Of a stretch of 7,417 bases of DNA, positions 1 through 5,658 are shown one piece after another (the first letter of the stretch is position 1; each line of letters starts with the position of its first letter). The stretch comes from Actinomycetota bacterium (GTDB taxonomy: Bacteria; Actinomycetota; Actinomycetes; S36-B12; UBA5976): assembly GCA_947486505.1 (NCBI GenBank), contig CANKTT010000066.1:1-7417 (forward strand). Reading direction: 5' to 3'. Below the pieces are notes generated by a model. It did not search any database, was not told the DNA's origin, and was given only the letters and a program-made list of their open reading frames with translations. Both the position numbers and the translations under genes were made by a program.

Positions 1-660
1 CGGCACAAAAGTCATTAACTCATCAAGGGTTGCTTTCGGATGAGCAAGTAGGTGAGAGGCTGCTGCAACAACTTCGCGCAGGTTGTGAGGCGGCATGTTT
101 GTTGCCATACCAACGGCAATACCAGAAGCTCCATTAACCAACAGATTGGGAATTGCAGAGGGCAAAACAGTGGGTTCAAGCTCGCGACCATCGTAGTTAG
201 GCGCAAAGTCAACAGTGTCTTCATCGATCGAATCCACCATTGCACTTGCTGAGCTGGCTAAGCGGGCTTCGGTGTAACGATAGGCGGCTGGGCCTTCATC
301 GAGTGAACCAAAGTTTCCGTGCCCATCAACGAACGGCAGTCGAAGTGACCAGGATTGCGCCATGCGAACTAGGGCGTCGTAAATCGCGCTATCGCCATGC
401 GGATGAAGCTTGCCCATAACTTCACCAACAACGCGCGCACTCTTTACATGACCTTTGTCAGATCGCAATCCCATTGCAGCCATAGTGTGCAAAATTCTGC
501 GTTGCACCGGTTTTAAACCATCACGAGCATCAGGTAGGGCACGGGAATAGATTACGGAGTAGGCATATTCTAAAAATGAATCTTGCATTTCATTAGCAAC
601 ATCGATATCTACAATTCGACCCGCATTATGTGCAGGTTTCGATGGTGTGGTTTTAGCCAT
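1..660 (-). CDS. parC: DNA topoisomerase IV subunit A (ParC-type type IIA topoisomerase), 5' part only
   Basis: This is the DNA breakage-reunion subunit of a type IIA topoisomerase, which together with a ParE/GyrB-like ATPase relaxes and decatenates chromosomes. The 220 visible residues cover the N-terminal winged-helix domain and the start of the tower; the frame is open at base 1, so about three quarters of the protein is missing. Visible motifs are [20 protein letters not shown] (35-54), [17 protein letters not shown] (86-102) and RYTEAR (128-133), with Arg128-Tyr129 as the expected catalytic pair. Ser91 and Asp95 occupy the two classic quinolone-contact positions in their sensitive form. 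The start is ATG at 660, with AAGGA 12 bases upstream. sepH lies 39 bp upstream on the same strand, so the two may be co-transcribed. The N-terminus and the phrase [15 protein letters not shown] resemble actinobacterial ParC more than GyrA, but GyrA cannot be fully excluded from a fragment. Confidence 0.9.
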   Translation of the reverse strand, partial: MAKTTPSKPAHNAGRIVDIDVANEMQDSFLEYAYSVIYSRALPDARDGLKPVQRRILHTMAAMGLRSDKGHVKSARVVGEVMGKLHPHGDSAIYDALVRMAQSWSLRLPFVDGHGNFGSLDEGPAAYRYTEARLASSASAMVDSIDEDTVDFAPNYDGRELEPTVLPSAIPNLLVNGASGIAVGMATNMPPHNLREVVAAASHLLAHPKATLDELMTFVP

Positions 661-699
661 AGTTAAACGAATTCCTTGCTACCGATGAGTAAAAGATTC

Positions 700-1500
700 T
701 TATTGATCATTCGGACGATGGCCGAACAAGATGTCATCCCAAGAAGGGGAGTCATCTGTTGCAACAGCTGGCTCTGGATTCCTTGCAACTGGAGTGGCAA
801 CCGGCATTGGTACTGGCATCGTTGGATGTCCTGGACCAGCCCATGCAGGTGGCTCAAGTTCTTCATCTTCTGGTTGGGAGACAGTAGGTAGTCCAACCAG
901 ACGGGGCTTAGTGTCCTCAGTCTTTGCAGCAGACGCGTTTGCACCAGCAGCTTCGTCGAATAACCAGCGAGCTTCGTCATCCAGTGCAACGACACTCTTG
1001 GCTAACGGATCATAAATCCAACTTGCGATTCCGCCACCGCTTCCGCTAGCCCAAGAAACTGTTACGGTCCATCGCGCGTCATCGCGCCGGTAAGAATCCC
1101 AAACTAAAGTCAAAGTATCAACACCACGATTGGCAAGTTGGCCCGTTGCCAATTCGCCAAGCACAACTTCGCCGTGTGGTCGACGAACTAAAGTTTCGGA
1201 AGCGCGTTTTGCCATGTATGAGCGCTCGGCTAAAACTGGACCGGCATATCTTTCAATGCGCGCAGAATCTATGCCAGCTTCAGAGGCGATTGCTTGGGCG
1301 GTTTCACCGCGGCGAATTCGAGTTTGAATGTCGCGTGGCGAGATTCCCGACTCGGTTGTGGTGACGGAGGCGGTGTCGTTGGTGTTTATGCTGCGGCGGA
1401 TGTGATCATCGACGGCTACTGCAAATTCACTGCCATCTTCGTCCATGAAAATAAGTTCGAGGTTATCCTCGGAGCGCCCGACAAAAATTAGCTCTTTCAT
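700..1500 (-). CDS. sepH: SepH, DUF3071-family FtsZ-binding cell division protein
   Basis: SepH is an actinobacterial cytoplasmic division protein that binds FtsZ and promotes its assembly (known from Streptomyces and Mycobacterium). This 266-residue copy has the family layout. A beta-rich N-terminus begins MKELIFVGRSEDN. A helix-turn-helix-like segment follows at about 54-88, starting SPRDIQTRIRRGETAQAIA, and then the family phrase YAGPVLAER (85-93). The rest of DUF3071 continues to about residue 185, containing RWTVTVSW. A Pro/Ala/acid-rich, probably disordered linker spans about 190-248, and the protein ends with a compact SPSWDDILFG motif (251-260) near the C-terminus. A GTG two codons upstream (1506) is also open, but it lies inside the ribosome-binding sequence, and family members begin close to the ATG at 1500. 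The stop is TAA at 700-702. The gene is divergent from the phosphatase gene and upstream of parC. The Streptomyces protein is longer, mostly in the linker. Confidence 0.92.
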   Translation of the reverse strand: MKELIFVGRSEDNLELIFMDEDGSEFAVAVDDHIRRSINTNDTASVTTTESGISPRDIQTRIRRGETAQAIASEAGIDSARIERYAGPVLAERSYMAKRASETLVRRPHGEVVLGELATGQLANRGVDTLTLVWDSYRRDDARWTVTVSWASGSGGGIASWIYDPLAKSVVALDDEARWLFDEAAGANASAAKTEDTKPRLVGLPTVSQPEDEELEPPAWAGPGHPTMPVPMPVATPVARNPEPAVATDDSPSWDDILFGHRPNDQ

Positions 1501-1611
1501 GGCCACCTTTTCTATTGCTTATGCCCCTCTAGTTTCGCGGAAAATCCAATAAAATCGGGGTTATTGTGGGGTGTGTCGCGTAGCAGCGAGGCGAGGCAGG
1601 ACAATAGCAAC
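1501..1611. promoter_or_regulatory. Divergent intergenic region between sepH and the phosphatase gene
   Basis: This 111-bp gap must hold the promoters of both divergent units. On the plus strand, TAAAAT at 1550-1555 is a reasonable -10 box and would start transcription near 1560-1563, giving a leader of about 50 bases with the purine-rich GGCAGGA (1597-1603) before the GTG at 1612. No convincing -35 is visible. On the minus strand TTGGAT (1548-1543) could be a -35 box for sepH, but the matching -10 is poor. The plus-strand assignment is tentative. Confidence 0.3.
1503..1511 (-). promoter_or_regulatory. Ribosome binding site that decides the sepH start
   Basis: The minus strand reads AAAAGGTGG here, close to AAGGAGG. 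Its AAGG core ends five bases before the ATG at 1500 but runs directly into the alternative GTG at 1506. This spacing favours the ATG as the sepH start. Confidence 0.65.
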
Positions 1612-2460
1612 GTGACCTCACCACCATTGAACCCAACTTCTGCCGCCTTTGAAACACTGATTAGCGAACCCAATTTGGCACTTGCCATGAGTATCGCAGC
1701 CGGAGCAGGTCAATTGCTTTTGGATAGACCAGAGGACTTGCAAGTCCAAACAAAATCAACGGCAACTGACGTGGTAACACTTATGGACCAAAGTGCTGAG
1801 GCATATATCGTCGCTGAACTTGGTAAACATCGACCAGACGACGCGATCTTGGGTGAAGAAGGGGCCAATCAGCTAGGTTCTTCAGGCCTGCAATGGGTGA
1901 TCGATCCGCTCGATGGCACAGTGAATTACCTTCATAAAGTTCCGCTGTGGTGTGTTTCGATCGGATTAATCGAAGAAAATACTGGACTAGCGTTAGCCGG
2001 TGTGGTCTACGTGCCAGTTATGGATCAGATGTATATCTCTAGTCGAGGTTTAGGCTCATGGGTAATTGATAAGGGTACGCAGCGGGAACTTAAGGTTTCC
2101 GACTGCACCGAACTAAGTCAGGCTCTGATGGGAACTGGTTTTGGATATTCCAGCACTCGGCGAGCCAGTCAAGCTCGGGTCTTGCAAGCAGTGCTGCCAA
2201 ATGTTGCCGACATCCGCAGACTAGGTTCCTGCGCAGTTGATTTGTGCCTAGTTGCTGACGGAGTTCTCGATGGGTATTACGAGCGAGGCGTAAATGCGTG
2301 GGACCATGCAGCCGGAGAATTGATTGCTCGCGAAGCCGGCGCAATTTCAAGTGGCCTATTTGGTAATCCAATCGGCAACGATATGGTTGTGGTTGCAAAT
2401 CCCGCGATTCATGGTGCCTTAGTTGCAATACTTGAAGCCAACCAAGCAGATCGGGATTAA
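1612..2460 (+). CDS. Inositol monophosphatase family protein (SuhB-like)
   Basis: This is a Mg2+-dependent, probably cytosolic phosphatase of the IMPase superfamily, expected to hydrolyse myo-inositol phosphate or a related sugar phosphate. All family motifs are intact in 282 residues: GEEG (81-84), the metal-binding DPLDGT (98-103, followed by VNY), and WDHAAGELIAREAGA (230-244). Expected metal ligands are Glu82, Asp98, Asp101 and Asp231. Length is normal for the family. The frame is open upstream to a TTG at 1564, but the added residues are low-complexity and unlike family N-termini. GTG at 1612, preceded by GGCAGGA, is the better start. The next gene starts one base after this stop, so they form an operon. 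From memory, M. tuberculosis SuhB (Rv2701c) sits at the corresponding place beside DUF4193. Substrate cannot be read from sequence: inositol-1-phosphate, histidinol phosphate or another ester are all possible in this superfamily. Confidence 0.9.
   Translation: MTSPPLNPTSAAFETLISEPNLALAMSIAAGAGQLLLDRPEDLQVQTKSTATDVVTLMDQSAEAYIVAELGKHRPDDAILGEEGANQLGSSGLQWVIDPLDGTVNYLHKVPLWCVSIGLIEENTGLALAGVVYVPVMDQMYISSRGLGSWVIDKGTQRELKVSDCTELSQALMGTGFGYSSTRRASQARVLQAVLPNVADIRRLGSCAVDLCLVADGVLDGYYERGVNAWDHAAGELIAREAGAISSGLFGNPIGNDMVVVANPAIHGALVAILEANQADRD
2453..2456 (+). promoter_or_regulatory. Ribosome binding site deciding the carbonic-anhydrase-like start
   Basis: GGGA, within ATCGGGAT and overlapping the last codons of the phosphatase, lies five bases before GTG at 2462. 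It favours this GTG over the upstream TTG at 2423, which lies inside the phosphatase gene and would add residues unlike the family. Confidence 0.55.
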
Positions 2461-2461
2461 C

Positions 2462-2980
2462 GTGGCGATTTATTCATTTGGAGACAAAGCTCCAAACATC
2501 CACCCAAGCGCGTTTGTGCATCCTGAAGCAGTGATCATCGGGGACGTTTCAGTTGGCGAGATGTCATTCATCGGTCCATGTGCCGTGTTACGTGGTGATT
2601 CGAGTCGGATTGAAATCGGCGCTCGCACTTCAATTCAAGATGGCTCAGTCATCCATTGCACTGCCGAACTTCCAACCATCGTTGGTGATGAGTGCACTGT
2701 AGGACACAATGCACATCTGGAAGGTTGCACAGTTCAAAGTGGCGCACTTGTTGGTTCAGGATCGTTAGTTCTCCACAATGCAATTATTGAAACTGGCGCA
2801 TTGGTAGCGGCTGGAGCCGTAGTTCTTGGAGGAATGGTGGTTCCTAGTGGCGCGTTAGCAGTTGGTGTGCCAGCCAAGATAAAAGAAGGTGCGGCAGATC
2901 CGGAAACTATCGCGTACAGCATAAAAACTTATACCGAAAATGCACGCAGATATCCCTTAGAAATGAAAAGAATCAATTAA
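2462..2980 (+). CDS. Gamma-carbonic-anhydrase-like (YrdA/PaaY-type) hexapeptide-repeat protein
   Basis: This 172-residue protein has the gamma-carbonic anhydrase fold: a left-handed beta-helix of hexapeptide repeats followed by a C-terminal helix, normally a trimer with metal sites between subunits. Repeats run from about residue 12 to 145; family signatures are FIGPCAVLRGD (36-46), QDGSVIH (59-65) and GVPAKI near residue 140. Arg44, Asp46, Gln59 and Asp60 are present. Of the usual three zinc-binding histidines, His65 and His82 are clear. The third, five residues after His82, is Glu87, while a histidine sits at 85 in GHNAHLEGC. Carbonic anhydrase activity is therefore uncertain; many family members are inactive or have other roles, and some actinobacterial relatives may share this variant. 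The gene follows the phosphatase by one base and is probably translated from the same message. The C-terminus ENARRYPLEMKRIN is predicted helical. Confidence 0.87.
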   Translation: MAIYSFGDKAPNIHPSAFVHPEAVIIGDVSVGEMSFIGPCAVLRGDSSRIEIGARTSIQDGSVIHCTAELPTIVGDECTVGHNAHLEGCTVQSGALVGSGSLVLHNAIIETGALVAAGAVVLGGMVVPSGALAVGVPAKIKEGAADPETIAYSIKTYTENARRYPLEMKRIN

Positions 2981-3076
2981 CCTAGGGGCGGTGCTCAACG
3001 AGGGTACCCAATGAAGTAAATTCCGACACGTCGGTACAAACCTTCATGACGAAATTGCTAGGAGATTTAGCTAGAA
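2981..3076 (+). promoter_or_regulatory. Leader region of the DUF4193 gene with nested inverted repeats
   Basis: This 96-bp gap contains a perfect palindrome GGGTACCC (3002-3009). It also holds an outer inverted repeat ATGAAG/CTTCAT (3011-3016 and 3042-3047) enclosing an inner one, CCGAC/GTCGG (3023-3027 and 3030-3034, two-base centre). I cannot identify a convincing promoter or a strong terminator for the upstream gene. The repeats could be an operator or an RNA structure; chance is also possible at these lengths. Confidence 0.3.
3060..3065 (+). promoter_or_regulatory. Ribosome binding site of the DUF4193 gene
   Basis: AGGAGA is a strong Shine-Dalgarno sequence, but lies 11 bases before the ATG at 3077, at the long end of usual spacing. 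The ATG is supported independently, because the encoded start MATDYDAPRKTD matches the family's conserved N-terminus. Confidence 0.6.
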
Positions 3077-3373
3077 ATGGCAACAGACTATGACGCCCCG
3101 AGAAAGACGGACGAAGAGGAAAACGAGGAAAGCCTCGAAAACCTAAAAGCCCAGCATGCCTCGAAGGTTAGTTCTAGTGTCGATGCCGACGAAGCAGATC
3201 TCAATGAGTCCCTTGAACTTCCGGGCGCTGACCTATCTGATGAATCAATCACGGTCATGGTTATTCCAAAGCAGGCTGATGAATTCACTTGCTCTCGTTG
3301 TTTCTTGGTTCACCACCGCAGCACTTTGGCTAAGGAAGTTAAGGGCCAGCCAGTTTGTTCCGAGTGCGCCTAA
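3077..3373 (+). CDS. DUF4193 family small acidic zinc-ribbon protein
   Basis: This 98-residue protein belongs to DUF4193, an actinobacterial family of unknown function. The N-terminal two thirds are strongly acidic and probably largely unstructured (MATDYDAPRKTDEEENEESL), with the family phrase ELPGADLS at about 47-54. The C-terminal third is a compact metal-binding module: Cys72-x2-Cys75 and Cys94-x2-Cys97, separated by 18 residues containing VHHRSTLAKE. The fold is expected to be a zinc ribbon. The protein ends one residue after the last cysteine, as is usual for the family. It is probably a cytoplasmic protein that binds a nucleic acid or another protein, but this is inferred only from the zinc ribbon. 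It stands alone on its strand, converging with the DUF3093 gene 27 bp away. From memory the M. tuberculosis equivalent is Rv2699c, in the same neighbourhood. Confidence 0.9.
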   Translation: MATDYDAPRKTDEEENEESLENLKAQHASKVSSSVDADEADLNESLELPGADLSDESITVMVIPKQADEFTCSRCFLVHHRSTLAKEVKGQPVCSECA

Positions 3374-3405
3374 AACGTTTTTAGGTCCTTTTAGTCTTAC
3401 CTAAA
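3369..3405. terminator. Possible terminator between convergent genes, with two alternative hairpins
   Basis: CCTAAAA (3369-3375) can pair with TTTTAGG (3379-3385) across a three-base loop and is followed by TCCTTTTAG. The alternative pair is TTTAGGT (3380-3386) with ACCTAAA (3399-3405), with a 12-base loop. Both stems are perfect 7-mers sharing the middle arm, so only one can form at a time. They span the stop codons of both convergent genes, which suits a bidirectional terminator. The stems are AT-rich and no long T-run follows, so the strength is doubtful. Confidence 0.35.
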
Positions 3406-3886
3406 GTTTGAGTTGCGCAGACATGGCATTCGTCAAGGCTGCAATTAACACGTCTGGGTTTCGCGTAGATACCTGCCAATAAGGGTGCGGATCCTGGGGG
3501 TCAGTCACTTCAATTATTACCGAATGCTTAATCCCGCCACGTAGTTGAAAATGGGCATTTGAATTTGCATCCGTAGATCTTGCCCGACGAGATTGCTGCG
3601 CATCAAGCGTTTTAATCTTTCCTACATATTTAAGTGGCAGTCGAGCGCGACCAGCGCGAAAATTCAGTTCATCTACTTGGATTAGCGGCGTATTGACGAC
3701 AAGCCCGATTGCCACGGCAAATGTTGTGGCAATCGCAACTATGAATCCAAGCTCCTTGCCATATGCCTGTGCGTATGCAATGCCAAGTGACGACGTCATT
3801 ATGAATGCAAATACCCACATGCCAAGTGAAGGCCAAAGCCGTTCTTGGTAAACCGGAGTCTTGCCGTCGACACCCTCGGTAGTCAT
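3401..3886 (-). CDS. DUF3093 family membrane protein
   Basis: This 161-residue protein belongs to DUF3093, an actinobacterial family of unknown function. The N-terminus carries the family phrase YQERLWPSLG (13-22). Two closely spaced membrane helices follow (about 21-40 and 46-64), joined by a short loop, so the soluble C-terminal domain should lie on the same side as the N-terminus, probably the cytoplasm. The soluble part contains FRAGRARLPLKYVG (76-89), a basic RRAR stretch (100-103) and DPHPYWQVSTRNP (132-144), all recognisable family features. The two-helix membrane anchor with a small beta-rich domain resembles PH-like membrane-associated proteins, but that is only an impression. ATG at 3886 has AAGTGAG seven bases upstream. 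The gene is divergent from the thioesterase gene and convergent with DUF4193; from memory, Rv2698 is the M. tuberculosis equivalent. Confidence 0.88.
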   Translation of the reverse strand: MTTEGVDGKTPVYQERLWPSLGMWVFAFIMTSSLGIAYAQAYGKELGFIVAIATTFAVAIGLVVNTPLIQVDELNFRAGRARLPLKYVGKIKTLDAQQSRRARSTDANSNAHFQLRGGIKHSVIIEVTDPQDPHPYWQVSTRNPDVLIAALTNAMSAQLKL

Positions 3887-3957
3887 TTAACAACTCACTT
3901 TGCGGTTACGGGTCACTGCTTCAAATTCAACTTAGTAGAAACGATACCCTAAAGAAC
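3887..3957. promoter_or_regulatory. Divergent promoter region between DUF3093 and thioesterase genes
   Basis: This 71-bp gap separates two divergently read genes. On the plus strand TACCCT (3945-3950) fits the actinobacterial TANNNT -10 pattern and would place the first transcribed base at about 3957-3958, exactly on the ATG of the thioesterase gene. No Shine-Dalgarno sequence is seen before that ATG, so a leaderless message is likely. TTCAAA (3920-3925) is a possible but distant -35. On the minus strand TTGAAT (3930-3925) might act as a -35 box for DUF3093; no clear -10 follows. Confidence 0.4.
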
Positions 3958-4551
3958 ATGGAACGAATTGGTCGCGAAATTCACCCGCTCAGTATTCCAG
4001 GTGATGCCAAAGTCCCACAGCGTCACGCCGATGCTCCACAACCAGGTGAAGTAATAGCGAGTCATTACAAGAACTGTTTTGGCTGTGGCATTGATCACCC
4101 AACCGGACTTCACATCCAAATTGAAGCCGGCGATGGGATGACGACGCGTGCAGTATTTGAAGTTACTGAACATCACCAGGGTGCGCCAGGCATCGCTCAC
4201 GGTGGAATTTTGTCCTTGGCTTTTGATGAATCACTTGGTGCAACTAATTGGTTGATTCGAGCGCCCGCTGTGACCGCTCACCTTGAAGTTTCATACAGGT
4301 TGCCAGTACCAGTTGGTACCCGGGTTTACATTCAAGCCACCATGCAAGCGATCAGCGGCCGTAAGATTTGGTCAACAGCTGAAGGAAGATTGAATTCCCC
4401 GGATGGACCGCTGGCCGTTGAGGCTGGTTCGCTATACATGCAAGTTCCAATTGATCACTTCCTTAAGCACGGACGTCAACAAGATCTTGCGAATGCAGCA
4501 AGCGATGCAAATGCTTTGAATTATGTAAAGAAGTTAGACATTGCGCCATGA
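3958..4551 (+). CDS. PaaI-family hotdog-fold thioesterase
   Basis: This 197-residue protein is predicted to be a cytoplasmic acyl-CoA thioesterase with a single hotdog fold, probably acting as an oligomer. The family signature [14 protein letters not shown] (40-53) opens the domain, followed by the active-site region [18 protein letters not shown] (75-92). There His81-Gly82-Gly83 starts the central helix, and Asp90/Glu91 is the likely catalytic acid. The last strands end near residue 160, followed by a charged helical tail of about 35 residues (starting near [10 protein letters not shown]), so the protein is longer than a minimal PaaI thioesterase of about 140 residues. ATG at 3958 has no Shine-Dalgarno sequence. 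The TGA stop overlaps the dut start (ATGA, 4548-4551), which suggests translational coupling to dUTPase. The physiological acyl-CoA cannot be inferred. Confidence 0.87.
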   Translation: MERIGREIHPLSIPGDAKVPQRHADAPQPGEVIASHYKNCFGCGIDHPTGLHIQIEAGDGMTTRAVFEVTEHHQGAPGIAHGGILSLAFDESLGATNWLIRAPAVTAHLEVSYRLPVPVGTRVYIQATMQAISGRKIWSTAEGRLNSPDGPLAVEAGSLYMQVPIDHFLKHGRQQDLANAASDANALNYVKKLDIAP

Positions 4552-4994
4552 GTAAAGTCAACATTGAATTCAAGTTACTTCACGAGTTAGCCCAGGCACC
4601 AAGGTATGCGCATGCCGGTGACGCTGGCGCGGACTTGGTTTGTATTGAAGATGTGAACCTTGCACCAGGGGAGCGGAAGTTAGTTTCAACTGGTGTGGCG
4701 ATTGCATTGCCCATAGGTTACGTCGGATTAGTTCATCCGCGTTCAGGTCTGGCAACTAATCACGGCATTGGAATAGTTAACACTCCGGGCACAATTGATT
4801 CTGGATATCGGGGAGAACTAAAGGTTTGTCTGATCAATTTAGATCCAACCCAATCTGTGAGCCTGCCTGCAGGAAGTCGAATCGCACAGCTCGTGATCCA
4901 AGAGGTTACGACCGCACTGTTTACACAAGTGCAGGATCTTGATGAGACCGAAAGAAGCGACAACGGCTTCGGTTCAACAGGTGTTTCATCGTGA
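4548..4994 (+). CDS. dut: Deoxyuridine 5'-triphosphate nucleotidohydrolase (dUTPase)
   Basis: This enzyme hydrolyses dUTP to dUMP and pyrophosphate, keeping uracil out of DNA and supplying dUMP for thymidylate synthesis. It is a homotrimeric all-beta protein, and at 148 residues has normal length. All five trimeric-dUTPase motifs can be placed: AGDAGADL (23-30), HPRSGLA (63-69), [14 protein letters not shown] (78-91) with catalytic-site Asp84 and uracil-stacking Tyr87, RIAQLVI (111-117), and [10 protein letters not shown] (136-145) in the flexible C-terminal arm. The last motif has Ser137 and Asn139 where glycines are usual, but retains the aromatic Phe141 and following GSTG. Start and stop both overlap the neighbours (ATGA at 4548-4551, GTGA at 4991-4994), placing the gene in a tightly coupled unit. 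The dut-DUF3710 pair is, from memory, conserved across Actinobacteria (Rv2697c-Rv2696c). Confidence 0.97.
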   Translation: MSKVNIEFKLLHELAQAPRYAHAGDAGADLVCIEDVNLAPGERKLVSTGVAIALPIGYVGLVHPRSGLATNHGIGIVNTPGTIDSGYRGELKVCLINLDPTQSVSLPAGSRIAQLVIQEVTTALFTQVQDLDETERSDNGFGSTGVSS

Positions 4995-5614
4995 CTGAAG
5001 GGCCATCTGACTTCAGTAATGAAATTGACATCAGTGCCATGCTCGATCTTGGTGCATTACTCGTTCCCAACATCCCTGGTCTTGAAGTGCACTTAGACCT
5101 GGATCCCAGATCTGGAATTGGAAAATCTGTTTCCCTACATCTCAACATGACGATTGCCGAAGTTCAGGTTTTTGCTGCTGCGGTGAATGAGGATTCATGG
5201 GCAGGTATGCGAGATGCAATTGCTTCAGGACTGCGCGAACAGAAAGTGGATTGCACATTAGAAATGGGCAAATTCGGAACCGAAATCCATGCTGTAATGC
5301 CGACAGTCGACCTAGATGGAAATGTTCACATACAACCTGTGCGCTTCGTAGGAGTTCGGGGAACACGTTGGCTAGTTCGAGTTGTTATCAGTGGTGATGG
5401 AGCTTTGCCGAATAACATGCAAAGGACTGATGGCGTTAGTGAGATTGACTCAGTAATTGCAAAGTTGGTAATCAATCGCGGCGAATCGCCACTGCCTCCG
5501 GGTGAGCGACTAATACTCCGAAGCCCCAAGGTGAATAACGAAGGTCCCGCGGAATCGATTGATAGCGATTGCAGTGGAGATTTCGATTTTGGAAGTTTTC
5601 ACGTACGCCTCTGA
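4991..5614 (+). CDS. DUF3710 family protein, translationally coupled to dut
   Basis: This 207-residue soluble protein belongs to DUF3710, an actinobacterial family of unknown function. The N-terminal dozen residues are acidic. The domain starts with the characteristic [20 protein letters not shown] (18-37) and later contains [15 protein letters not shown], where an amphipathic helix is likely. The strongly conserved [20 protein letters not shown] follows at about 114-133, with Trp127. The proline-rich [12 protein letters not shown] near residue 170 closes the domain, and an acidic tail follows. No membrane segment, signal peptide or recognisable catalytic motif is visible. GTG at 4991 overlaps the dut stop (GTGA), so its synthesis is likely tied to dUTPase. 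This linkage suggests a job near nucleotide or DNA metabolism, but the sequence offers no direct proof. The TGA stop is followed by a 44-bp gap. Confidence 0.9.
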   Translation: MTEGPSDFSNEIDISAMLDLGALLVPNIPGLEVHLDLDPRSGIGKSVSLHLNMTIAEVQVFAAAVNEDSWAGMRDAIASGLREQKVDCTLEMGKFGTEIHAVMPTVDLDGNVHIQPVRFVGVRGTRWLVRVVISGDGALPNNMQRTDGVSEIDSVIAKLVINRGESPLPPGERLILRSPKVNNEGPAESIDSDCSGDFDFGSFHVRL

Positions 5615-5658
5615 GGGTGGATGAAAAATATTAGAAGTTAACTGGATACAGTTATAAC
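5615..5658 (+). promoter_or_regulatory. Possible leaderless promoter of the DUF3159-methyltransferase unit
   Basis: TACAGT at 5647-5652 fits a TANNNT -10 box and ends six bases before the GTG at 5659, so transcription would begin at or next to the start codon. No Shine-Dalgarno sequence lies upstream of that GTG. No clear -35 is visible, and read-through from DUF3710 remains possible because no terminator hairpin is seen in the gap. Confidence 0.35.

Noticed and set aside
337..410. Possible quinolone-resistance change in the topoisomerase
   Set aside because: The two key positions are Ser91 and Asp95, the usual sensitive residues.
663..995. 110-residue open frame on the minus strand within sepH
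   Set aside because: It is a shifted-frame shadow of the 3' part of sepH with an implausible Leu/Gln-rich composition. SepH itself is clearly identified.
1564..1611. Extension of the phosphatase to a TTG start at 1564
   Set aside because: The added 16 residues are low-complexity and unlike family N-termini, and TTG lacks a suitable ribosome-binding site. GTG 1612 has GGCAGGA upstream.
2090..2428. 112-residue minus-strand open frame opposite the phosphatase
   Set aside because: It is antisense to a well-supported gene, its Arg/Leu/His-rich composition is typical of antisense frames, and no family is recognisable.
2423..2461. TTG start at 2423 for the carbonic-anhydrase-like gene
   Set aside because: It lies inside the phosphatase coding region and adds residues absent from the family. 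GTG 2462 starts directly at the conserved first strand and has GGGA upstream.
5605..5625. CCTCTGAGG as a terminator after DUF3710
   Set aside because: The arms are four bases with a one-base loop, so a stable hairpin cannot form, and no T-run follows.
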